A stretch of DNA of 64,000 nt, taken from contig NC_135998.1 of the NCBI RefSeq assembly GCF_048128805.1, positions 13,911,656 to 13,975,655 of the forward strand, given 5' to 3'. Under the pieces are notes generated by a model that did no database searches, had not been told where the DNA came from, and saw only the letters and a program-made list of their open reading frames with translations. The stretch's first letter is position 1; every line of letters starts with the position of its first letter. This document shows positions 49,331 through 59,847 of the stretch, piece by piece. Both the position numbers and the translations under genes were made by a program. Source of the stretch: Centroberyx gerrardi. Lineage: Eukaryota; Chordata; Actinopteri; Beryciformes; Berycidae.

Positions 49331-50871
49331 AGGGATCCCTTCTCTTTATTCCTTTGTCCTTCTTATTGAGAGTTGCAGGTGTCGGCCAGCACACCTCATT
49401 CAGAGAAGACAGACAGCTTCCACTAAGCCCACTTTACCCCACCTGCACTGCTGCATCTTTGCTGTATGGAATCAAGAATATTTCATCAACCCACTTGTTT
49501 CCCGTCCCACCTTTTCCTCAAGCTGTCCTAACAACCCGTCACACTGAGAACTGTGCAGAGGTTGTAGCAAAAGGCTGCTGCCTTCCTCGCATACTGAAGC
49601 TGCAGGTATGTTGTCTATCAGCAACAGCAGCACAGGAGTAAAAGAAGTCTGTCATCTGCCTTAAAATATCCTTTAAGTGTTCTCTAATTGTACCTGGCTA
49701 GACCACTGAGCAAGCTTTACTGTAATTTATTTTTCACGACAAAACAAAAGAAGAAGAGGCACATTTAAAAACAGCTGTAATTAAATTCCTAAAAAACAAA
49801 AAGCGCATCTCACCTCAAAAAAACACTGTAAAACAATGAGAACACAGCTGAATTGAATACCCGAAAGTAAACATAAACAAAACTCAACAAGTAAGAAATT
49901 GGTGTGATATAGCAATATATCAGATATAGCATGCAATGTAATTTCTCAAAATGGTCAAAACTGAACCTCTGAATTACTGAGCAGGTCTGAACGGAGAAGG
50001 CATCAACTAGGAATTCAACAATATCAGCCTACATGAGATAGAGGTGAACAATATGGGAAGTTTTTGATTTTCTTCATCAACAAAACTGAGAACATAAGAG
50101 TTCAGTTTACATCACTTTGCAAACTGAGTGCTTCTTTAGGTCCTTTTTTAGCAAACATCAGCACACTGGACTTTTCTATTTTGGTTAAGGGGACAGATAG
50201 TAAAACATGCAAGCCAAAGAGGGAATGGAATATGTATGACTTTCTGAGGAAAATTAGATTAATTTCCTGGGATTAATACGCAAGTCATGAATTTATGTAT
50301 TTAAGGGACTGGTACCATTCACTGAAAAGCATAAAGTACCTCAGAAAATGCTGAACGTCGTCTTTTTTAATACCCTGAACTGGTTTTATTCCTTTTTCAT
50401 AGTTAATCCTGACAGTTTTGTGTGGAGTTTTATTGAAGTTCAAGCTGGACACACTTTGATATGGAGATGTTTATGATTATGAGGCCTGATGTATGGATGA
50501 CAACAAAGACTGCAGTCTGCAAAACCTAATCTGAACATTAGTTTTATGTGATCTAAATCTCACATTAAAAGCCTAAAAAAAACTATAGCTCATTTTACAG
50601 TGTTTACTTTTGAAGTACTTAGGCCTTTCTTTGCAGAGGGGGTCCCAGCAATCAGTGATTTACTTCCATCATGTTTACATGTCCTGTTTCCTGATAAGAT
50701 AATGTTAATGCACTATATGATAATGTTAATGCACTATATGCTGCATAAACTTTTTGGGAAAGCTGTCTACAAAACTGAAGAACCATAAGTTGGTTTGGAG
50801 GATGTTGGAAATTCAGTTCAATGGCTCAAGCAAGAAAATAACAGGCCTTTAAGAAGAATCATCAAAACAAT

Positions 50872-50872
50872 C

Positions 50873-50951
<79 letters not shown>

Positions 50952-50952
50952 C
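50872..50952. repeat. (TCTA)n microsatellite
   Basis: About 19 nearly perfect TCTA units. Confidence 0.95.
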
Positions 50953-50989
50953 TCATCATGTTTCAATATTTTTCCTTTTTATTTAAGGC

Positions 50990-51330
50990 TGGGGAGTAAT
51001 GGATTATATGCAATGGCATTACAAATAATACTAACTGCAGTTTATTGTATGTGGTATTATATAAAAAATGAGAAATCAAATTACTGCTAGTTTTTAAATT
51101 ATAGGTGATTGATGATAGGGTTATTAAGAAACATGTCTGAGGGGAAAAATACTTTCATTTTAAATTCAGATATATTTTGGTTTGATAATAACAAAATCAG
51201 TTTATCTTTGCAATATATCCTTCACATAACTGTATATTGTATGGATTTTAAAGTAATCAAAATCCAAAGTAATCCAAAAGTAACTAAAAGCCGAGTATTA
51301 CAGTGGATTGTTACTGATTACAATATTAAG
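50990..51330. repeat. probable MITE/transposon fragment (GTAAT-rich)
   Basis: GGGAGTAATGGATTATATGC near the left end and AGTAACTAAAAGCCG...ACAGTGGATTGTTACTGAT near the right resemble a fish repeat built from TAATC/GATTA motifs. Diverged, no coding capacity. Confidence 0.4.
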
Positions 51331-51667
51331 TGAGAAATTAGTGATTATATCCACTCACACTCATTAGATCAGTGCAAAATTTGACAGCTTGCTACAAGAG
51401 AACAAAATTAAAAGCTCACAAGACATAGGCCTTGAAATTAAAATACACTTTTTAAACAGTGTAGTTTACACGTTGTCACAAGCTGTTCATTTAATTGGGA
51501 CTGAAGCTGTAAATATTATTCTCCATTATTGTCCAAAAATGAATAAATGAGCAAACGAGCCAACAAACAAATACCAGCTATCAACTGTAAAGGCATTTTA
51601 TTTCATTCATCAAGTAAACAACAAGACAGAGTTTGAAGTACAATCTGTTGCTAGAATTACAACAAAG

Positions 51668-51673
51668 TTTATT
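51668..51673 (-). terminator. zbtb26: candidate zbtb26 poly(A) signal
   Basis: AATAAA on the minus strand, about 815 nt after the stop codon, in AT-rich sequence. Another T-rich match lies near 51600. Confidence 0.4.
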
Positions 51674-52486
51674 CAAGACCATTTTTAACAACAATGTCTT
51701 ATCACACTTATAGGTCTTACAACAATGTCTCTCATTAGGGCTACAGTTCGCTCACCAAAAATCTGATGAAGTGCGAAGGACAACCAAATACAGCAACTAC
51801 AGATCGATACATTCACAGTACATTTACGCAGAAATCTACACACCTATGTACTTTTTTCTTCCCTCGCTCTGTCCATTTTTCTAATACACGTCTTTTAGGC
51901 ACTGTAGTATACATTTTTTTCTATAAAGCAGAGTAATCTTTGGCTGTAGAAAGAACAGAGGCAAGTACTGCGCTGTCTTGTCTCATAAACACCCCACATA
52001 TCTAATATAAAGTGCAGAAGCTGTCTCAAGGTTGTTGGAAACAAAGCCCAATTCAACCCTGTCTGAGGCTCATTAACTTGCACTGTACCATACATGGTAG
52101 ACGTACAGATATAGCACAACTAAATCTGCACACTGCATGCTACGGAATTGAATGCAGCGCAGTGCATCCACACAGATCAGTGAAAAGCTGCAAAAATCGC
52201 ACAAGGACCATTACTTCCAGTCATTAGCCAGATGCTACAGTATGAACGCATTAACTCAGTCATTCTCAACAAGTGTGATGGGACACACTGGTGTAGCTGG
52301 GAGCGAGCTCAAGTGTGCCTCCAGATTTTGCTCAAGTGTTAAGAAAATCAATGTCAGACAAAAAAATTACATCTTGATTAAATTCAATTAGCTTAGCTTT
52401 GTCTTTGTACTTGCTGGCCCCTTGTTTGAAATGACACTGTAACAATTGCATTAATTAAGTTTTACGCTGTAACTGCCACTTCAACT

Positions 52487-53629
52487 TTAGTCCACAATCT
52501 CCTCAAGCACATTTTGCAGGCTACTCTTGCCATGGATGTCCTTCAGGTGACGCCTCAGGCCTGGCTTGTGCGCAAAGTGCACAGCACAATAATTACACTT
52601 ATGGGGCTTATCCCCTGTGTGCAGGTTGAGGTGGTCTTGCAGCGTGGCCTTCTGGGAAAATGTCTTGTGGCACAGAGGGCAACGGAAGGGCTTGACCCCG
52701 GTGTGGACGCGTATGTGCCGGGTCAGGTTACTCTTCTGGGAGAAGCTCTTCCCACAGACCAAGCAGAGGTACTGCCTGTGCTCCTTCAGGTGGCCCACAT
52801 AACTCTCCAGGTGCTGGAAGACCCGGTCGCACCTCCTGCACAGGTACGGCCTCTGAACCAACAGGCTGTCTGCATCGCCTGCCAGCTCCGCTCCAGCGAA
52901 GTGACTCCGAGACAGATGCGCCCTCGTGAGGCAAAGCAAATGGGACTCCATCGACTCTCCGCCTTCTTGCAGATGAGCTGCCAGCATGTACATTTCTTCC
53001 TCTTCCCTCGGCCCCTCCCGGTCCTGGGAGCTGTCCACCAGCTCTGCTTGGGGAGCAGGACTTGTCCTGGTTGAAGAGGACTTGTGGTCTCGGAAGGGTG
53101 TGGGAGGGCGCTGTTTTCGTCTGTGGGTGCCTGCGTGGTGGTAGAGGTGGAAGGATGGGCTGTTTGTGTGAGCGGGATGGATGTCTCCTCCTTCCTCTGA
53201 CTCCAGGGTCTCCAGGCTGTGGGCTGTGTCCTCACATAACTCTACTTTAGGTTTTACCCCCTTCCCATCCTCTCTGACGCCCCTCAGTCCCTGACTATCC
53301 ACCTTGGCTCCTTGGCTGACCCTCGACTTGGACTTAATTCCACCCGCCCCTCCATCCTCCGTACTTGCTTCCACCTGATCCCGGAAGCTGGTGCTGGGAT
53401 GGGGTCCGTCCCTTTCCTCCTGATCTTGGAAGTTAGTGCTGTGCCATCCACTGTCCGGCTGCTGGGCTTCCCCTTCTTCTCTTTCACAATCTGCGTTTCT
53501 CTCCAATTTCAGATAAGCCAGGGTGGGACTGAGGTACTGGGAGACGGCCTGGGCGCACCGCTCCACCACCTGGCTCATCTGGAGCGCGCTGGCTGCGGTC
53601 AGGTAGCTCACCAATTCTCTCAGAGGGAC
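52487..53629 (-). CDS. zbtb26: zbtb26 coding exon 2 (BTB end, linker, four C2H2 fingers, stop)
   Basis: Residues 105-484. It starts VPLRELVSYLTAASALQMS, the end of the BTB fold, after acceptor CCTGTGCAG, and ends EEIVD-TAA. The frame stays open 5' of the acceptor up to an ATG at 53878, so exon 2 could also be read from inside the intron. Confidence 0.92.
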   Translation of the reverse strand, partial: VPLRELVSYLTAASALQMSQVVERCAQAVSQYLSPTLAYLKLERNADCEREEGEAQQPDSGWHSTNFQDQEERDGPHPSTSFRDQVEASTEDGGAGGIKSKSRVSQGAKVDSQGLRGVREDGKGVKPKVELCEDTAHSLETLESEEGGDIHPAHTNSPSFHLYHHAGTHRRKQRPPTPFRDHKSSSTRTSPAPQAELVDSSQDREGPREEEEMYMLAAHLQEGGESMESHLLCLTRAHLSRSHFAGAELAGDADSLLVQRPYLCRRCDRVFQHLESYVGHLKEHRQYLCLVCGKSFSQKSNLTRHIRVHTGVKPFRCPLCHKTFSQKATLQDHLNLHTGDKPHKCNYCAVHFAHKPGLRRHLKDIHGKSSLQNVLEEIVD

Positions 53630-54770
53630 CTGCACAGGAGAAATGGACATAATGGAGGTAAACCGGTGGTGTAGTGGTAGCTGTAGGTGGTCGGTATACT
53701 GCTGGGGGGAGATGGGTATACTCTCACCCCCACCTTTCCATATTTTGACATACTTTACTGACGCCCAAGGGGGTAATTCTCTTTTTACCCCATGGTTGGG
53801 GTGAAGTGTCAGCCAGCTAAGTACGGCGCTCAGGGATACTTTGGTGGATATGGCCGAAAATTGGGATCCATTTGCCATTCTGCTACCCCTTATATAAATG
53901 GTAATTAGGCCGATAGATTAATATACTGTACATATCCAGAAAGAGAAGTGTCTACTCTGCTGTAAACAACAGTAAAAACAAAGAAACAATCTATCTGTGA
54001 GACATTCACGCTATAATTCAATAGTTTTTTTTGTCACAAAAAGGGTTAAAAGTGTGTCATGAACACTTAGACAGAGTGAGACATATCTTTTGACGTTTGC
54101 CAAACTGAAACACCAAATGATTGTATATTTGGACATGAGATGTCTCAGAGATGGGTGACACATCATATTATTTGTCTGGCAGAACCCCCAGAAACAGACC
54201 AAGAGAACAAACAACAAAGAACAAACAGCCGATGCTAACAATTATTTCACTGACAAGTAAACTTTCAAAAAGAATGCGTGAATTTTCAACGCATCTGTAG
54301 TTTGGGGCAACACATCTTGTGTTATTTGTCAACTTGTGCTGCTTTATCATGCTGCGTTGAACACACGATGGCTGCTGTCCCAAATTTCTCTGCATGTGTT
54401 GAGAAGAGCCGATCCTTTTAAAGAGTCTAGGGAAGTAAAAGAGCGACTCCTACAGCACCTCCAGCAGCCCGGTGTAGCAGGAGAGCAGCAGCCTCCTGCC
54501 GACCTCCACGCTGGACACTACACCCACACTCAGCTCCGCTCGCCCTTCGTGAAGCAGGAACTGGTCACGCAGGAAGTCTGAGGACGCCGCCAGCACCACA
54601 CGGTGGCCATGGAAGTGGAGAGGATGGGGAGCAGTGGCGCCTCGTGGCCCCCCGAGGAGGAGGGTCACATCACAAAAGCGCCGCTCCTCCCTCAGAGCAT
54701 TCATTTTGCCGAGGATGGAGTCACCGTGGGCGGGGAAGCGAAACTGCAGGGTGTCAGAGGAGCTTGACAT
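52487..54770 (-). CDS. zbtb26: zbtb26, BTB/POZ and C2H2 zinc-finger protein (two coding exons)
   Basis: A predicted nuclear transcription factor: the BTB domain dimerises and recruits co-repressors, and the fingers bind DNA. Exons 54459-54770 and 52487-53629 join in phase to about 484 residues (human about 441). The BTB region starts DTLQFRFPAHGDSILGKMN and includes FCDVTL, FLRDQFLL and EVGRRLLLSCYTG. The middle is acidic, polar and poorly conserved. Four C2H2 fingers occupy about residues 366-470, with linkers TGVKP and TGDKP. The last finger (HKCNYC ... FAHKPGLRRHLK) and the tail HGKSSLQN point to ZBTB26 rather than its relative ZBTB6. It lies tail-to-head with rc3h2, as in mammals. Confidence 0.9.
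54459..54770 (-). CDS. zbtb26: zbtb26 coding exon 1 (BTB)
   Basis: Residues 1-104, MSSSSDTLQF to CYTGLLE. The donor GAG|GTGCTG is weak, but the junction is set by the family sequence (CYSGVLE-F/V-P). Compared with human there is an insertion of about 8-10 residues (GGPRGATAPHPLH) before the conserved FHGHRVVLAAS. Confidence 0.9.
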
Positions 54771-55808
54771 GATGCTCTGTCTCTGTTTGAGAGAATAGTT
54801 AGGACACAGTTTTGTTACAATGTTACTACATGGGTCGACAGAAATGCTGTTATGCTGCGTACAGTAGGCTGCATGCTATTCCACAGTTGTATACTTAGGT
54901 AGGGCATGCATATTACACACTACACGTGCACTTAGACACACACACACACTGTGGCTCAGGATGCATTGTGGGCCTGTTTCTGGCAGGTGTCCACATAGCA
55001 AGAGCTCCAGTTTTCACGAGTCTGGATCCCAAAGTATGACTGGAATTTTGTCCTGACGTGAAAAAGTTTAGGAACTGCCGGGATAGTAAATTGCATTAGG
55101 TACACTGCCAATTTAGTAGCCCACACCCACTGATACACAGCTAAATCACGAGTCTCCCATCATATCCTCATCATCAGATGGTTGAAGGTGAAGCGAAATC
55201 TAGGCATCTCAGTTATGCAAACAGAATAAAAGAGTACACAAATGGACTCGAACTAGATAATTCAACCCCACCTTTTACTGCAGGCTCATCCTCTGAGATG
55301 ATGGACCTAACGGGTAAGCAGCGCACGAGCCCCGAGCTTTGGCTGAAGAGAATAATTATAAAAGGCAGACAGGATACTATATTTATTCGCCTGATGTCCG
55401 ACACCGTTTTATTTACAGTAAACAAAAAAAAAACAAAACCTACTCATCTGTCGAAGGATGACATGCATCGGTCAACGATAAGCGACGGTCACTCAAACGT
55501 GAGAGCCATGGCCAAAGACCGGCTTCCTGCTTCTGAGGCATATTTAGGCACTGCATGTTGCGCGCAGGAGCACATGAATTAATTAACCCCTTCAGTGCCT
55601 TTATTGTACAGGGCACCGGGGAATCCTGTTGGAGGGGACATTAAACGAGACAACGTTATATTCATATGTTATTCACTCAAACGACATGCATGCGGATTCA
55701 TTGGCAATGACAGGCTGTACAACAAAGTAGCACAAAAAAAGGTGCAACGCCCACAACAAACCGCTTGGGGGTGGTCGTGCTTATCTAATTCACTCAAAGA
55801 AAACTTAC

Positions 55809-56050
55809 CACTTCAAACTATGCTCAGAATTTGGATTATAGTTACAGCGACACGTTAATAAGTCGTGTTGAAAATGGCCAAACTGTACATCTCTATTTTG
55901 TCCAGCAACCGTAGACTCCCAGTCGGGTTGTTTTGAGGAGAGCCGCACTGACCGAGGAGGCGTGGAGTAAACGTTAAGCTGTAATGAACGCATCCTGCCC
56001 CGCCCTCCTCAGACACAACGGCTACTGTGGTGGGGGTCAACTGAGGTTGA
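55809..56050 (-). promoter_or_regulatory. zbtb26: candidate zbtb26 non-coding first exon and promoter
   Basis: The minus strand has a strong donor AAGTG|GTAAGTTTTC at 55809/55808. Upstream is GC-richer sequence with a GC box (GGGCGGGGC, near 56000) and a TGAGTCA AP-1-type site near 56050. It lies 1 kb upstream of the start-codon exon, whose likely acceptor is AAACAG near 54783. Confidence 0.5.
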
Positions 56051-56099
56051 GTCATGGGTAGTGGTGCTGGGTAAAGACAGTCGCTTCTGCCAAACGAAA

Positions 56100-56425
56100 C
56101 TCAAGTGAAACACAACTCAGTTAGCTTGCTCGGAGCTACAGAATGGCAAGCCTGCACCAGAAAATGAAGACACGAGACAAGACTCGCAGGCAGTGACTCA
56201 CCGGACCGAGTAAATGAAAGTTGGCGGCGGGGCAAACCAGCAGCGACGCAAGACTTACTTTGTTGGCAGCCTAACGTAAGCTATTACGTTAGTGGCTTAA
56301 TTTAGTTAGCTAACGTTAGTTATCCAGTTAGGTTGAATGTGTCGTGGACTACAAAGACTAATCTCTGTTGAGTTTGGAATTTAAAATACCCGACTACAGC
56401 ACTTCAGCAGACGACAGGCTGACAA
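56100..56425 (+). promoter_or_regulatory. candidate first exon of a plus-strand gene, probably rabgap1
   Basis: A plus-strand segment ends in a strong donor GACAA|GTAAGTT at 56425/56426, head to head with the zbtb26 first exon. In mammals RABGAP1 (a Rab GTPase-activating protein) lies next to ZBTB26 in the opposite orientation with a non-coding first exon, as I recall. No RABGAP1 coding exon was recognised up to 64000, so the identity rests on synteny alone. Confidence 0.4.
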
Positions 56426-59400
56426 GTAAGTTAAGTAGTGTGTTTTGATGGTTATGAGCTGTCATTCGTGTCTCCTGAGTCCCGAAAACTAACACCAGCA
56501 TCAACGTCAGCTATACAGCGCTTGTCTTAGCAAGTTAAGTCATCTGATCTGTCATGTATGATCGCCCTGTCGTTGAATGCTCCACCAAGCCATTTCTTTT
56601 CGGCTGTATCTGACTGTTACCGTTATTCCTGTGGTATAGAGGACACTCTCGGTGTGAATGTGTGAACATGAGCCACTCTCTCCAAAGACAGGAACCAGAG
56701 AACCGTGAGTGGAGTCTGTCATGTCATTAAGTTGTAAAACCTGAGGATGCTCCATAGACAACAAGTGGGATATTATTTATTCAACTCACGGGATCGTTGT
56801 GGATAGAAAGTCTATCTGCTGCTGCTCCATAGATAATTAATTGTGGAAACAGGTCACAACACTTCATTCTCTTTGAAGCAGTCCAATTCATTTTCTGGTT
56901 CAAGCTTTAATGCTGGTGCTGTTCTCTGACTTAGAGAGAGCTGCTGTTGTTCACAATATGGATTAAACAGTCCTAGACAATAGAAATAATGTCGCTAAGG
57001 GTTACAGTATCTCATTGAAACTAACTCAACAGCTATTATTACAGCAAGACAGTTCGATTACTAGGCTACTGAGGCTGTAGACTAGTATAGGCTAACCTGT
57101 TTTAGGGCTAGTCATGCTCTAAATAGTCTACTATTGTCTAAATGTTCATTTAAGTTTAAAAAAACAAGTAGGCCTACATAAGATCCTGATTTTAGTGTGA
57201 CATTTTCCATGTGTAGACTGTGCCGACCCCATTAATCATCAAAGTACTTTTCTTGTCTTCTGTATTATAGCCTAATATTTACTGGAACAACATAATCTGT
57301 GACACAGATGTGTCTTTAATGGGGAAAGAAGATGATGCTAACATTCTGTGAGTCACTGTAAGAAATAGTTTCTCCTCAGTTGTTTTGTCTAAAAGGGAAC
57401 ACACAGCCACTGCTAGGTCAAAATAATGTCCAGTCAGCCTACTCTAATCTCATGTGAGTTTTTACCATAGATAGACTTGTATCTAGATCTGAACAATGTA
57501 ATCAATATGAAACATCTCATACCATGGTGTGGCTTGGGGTCAAATGAATTGTCTGTTTCCTGAGGCATGCTATTCCATCATGGTTGACTGAAAAACCTCG
57601 CCAACACATTTTACATCTTGCAATTTTTACAATTTGACCATCTGCCCAAGTTCTTCCATTTGGGCAATACTTTGACAGTCATTTATGTTTTTTTACTAGC
57701 AAGAGGACTATTCGAGGAGGATGCTATCTTCAAAAATCTTCCTCTTTTCCATAATATTGATTCGGTTTTTTATAGTTTTTAGCTGCGACCACTGTGCCAC
57801 TGTCCTTCTAACATAGCAATAGCCAAAGCAAACAGCCACACATGCACCGCACTGTGCCGCAGGGAGAGGAAAAGCCTGTCTGTTCCCCATCTGTCTTTCA
57901 TCATATTGATCTGTATTCCATTCTGTAGTTTCTGCTAGTGGAACTCAAAGACAACATGAAGTGAAAACTGACTTTTTGTGCTCAAACAAATCTAAAATAA
58001 TTCATTCTTCCAGTGAACATTCAATGAACTTACTCAGCCTGCACATGAGGGCATAACATTTTGATTGACATCTCTTAGTGCTTGAGGTTCTCACGGGGTG
58101 TGCATGTTCCAAATTTGTACTGTAAGTGTGTTAACTAGATTTGTCTATAGGGTCCTTTTATGGGAAATTGTTCTAACTAACAAGGCTATGTCATGTCTCT
58201 ATATACTGCATTTTATCTATTTTGCAGCATTGTAATGCTGAAAAAGAGCAAACCATCCCTGGATAAAAAAAAGGTTAAAATGAACTCTCAGAACACAAAT
58301 AAACAGATGGGTATTCTCATTCAGAATAGCAATCGTGAAAGGCAGTTTAGCTGATACATTTAAGTCTATAGAATATTTAAGAAAATGTGAGCGTTATAGT
58401 GGTAGATTACTGTTTCCACATTGACAATGTACGGAACAAATCAGGACGCTGTTTACAACGGAACTGAAACATACAGTCAATAATGATATGTGCCTATTTT
58501 CCTGGGAAGTGACACTGAAAGAATGCATCAGGTACAACTCACACAGACTTATCGTTGAATCATCATCATCGCACAAGGAACAAGCACCTTTTCGTAACTT
58601 AATGTAGAAATTCTGGGAAGTGTAAACATATTGCTGAAATGGCTACTTTGTTGCATCACTATATGGGAAGTGGGTGAGCAGTATTGCTAAGGGCAATATG
58701 AACTTTAGACACAACTCTCTTATTATACTGTTTGTTCAGTGACTAAGGATTACAGCCAATAGTTAGACCAACTTTTAGATATTCTTCTGCCAGCTTGTTG
58801 TCATCTTGTCTCAAAATTAAGAGGAAGGGGGATTTTCATAATGGCTTCCTTTTCAGAGATTCACAACCAATAACAAAACTTGGAACTGGGGTTACTTGTA
58901 AAATATTACTCAGAGGTCTGCCATAGGGAATGATCAATGTTGGGTTCATTAGTCAACTGAAACACTGACAAATGATGACTACTGTAATCAAGAAAAAGCA
59001 CTGTATGCAAAACAAAGCCTAGAGGAGTACACATTAGTCACATGGAAACATGCCCAGAAGTATGGAGTGGTGGTGTTACACTACCGATTCAAACAACACC
59101 AAACACCACATGAAATTTCCATTCAGTCCATCCTCAATGGATTTCCTTAGGAGTATCATACAGTATTACTGAAGGTGCCCTTGATTAACTAGCCAATGCA
59201 TAGGTTAAGATGAGGATGGGCCTCAGTGGCTAAGGGTTAGGGACCTTGTCTCTATAAAAGACAAAACATGCTATCAGTAAGCATTGGGAACAAGGACCTT
59301 GGTGATTTCACTTGTATAACGTGTGTAGGTAGATATGTCTGGTATTCAATGCGAGCCAGATTGTGTAGAGCTTATGTTAACCCCCTCCTCAAAACAATAG

Positions 59401-59847
59401 GCGCTCCACCAATGAACTTCACAAATAGCAGCTTTTCACCTTTTTCATGTGAGGAGACATTTTTCTTCCCACTGGAAAAGTTTTATATTGCGCCACAGTG
59501 CATGTCATTAAAGTATCAATTGTGGGACAGCTTGCCAATCTCCAAGTACTTGTGAGCAGATGTAAGTGTGTACAACACATGTAAGTGTTTCCTAAATCCT
59601 GACACTGCTGACCCATATACTGTTGCTTTTATTGTTTGTTTGTGAAGCAGACATCTAGTATATGACATTTAGGCTCTGAGAAGAGAGTTATCAGTTGTAT
59701 CAAAGTTGAATATGTGGTAACTGGACATAGTCTACTCTACACTGTTGTAATCACACTATCTAGCCCGGTTTTTCCATGTTAATTGAATTTGCTTTGCAGT
59801 AAGATGAGAAAAATGCCATTCCCTGACATGGCAAGAGAGGAACAGTG
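56426..59847. other. probable intron 1 of the plus-strand gene, nothing recognised
   Basis: AT-rich with no coding exon or complete element recognised. Confidence 0.45.

Larger units (their letters stand above)
45026..51660. other. intergenic 3' of zbtb26
   Basis: Contains the MITE at 46288, a CT-rich tract near 46830-47040, the 20-bp tandem repeat, the inverted L2-like tail and the TCTA repeat. No gene recognised. Confidence 0.55.

Noticed and set aside
52514..53074. 186-codon plus-strand frame
   Set aside because: Antisense of the zbtb26 zinc-finger exon.
55178..55582. 134-codon plus-strand open frame
   Set aside because: No recognisable domain, no splice context, and it lies inside the zbtb26 5' intron on the other strand; treated as chance.
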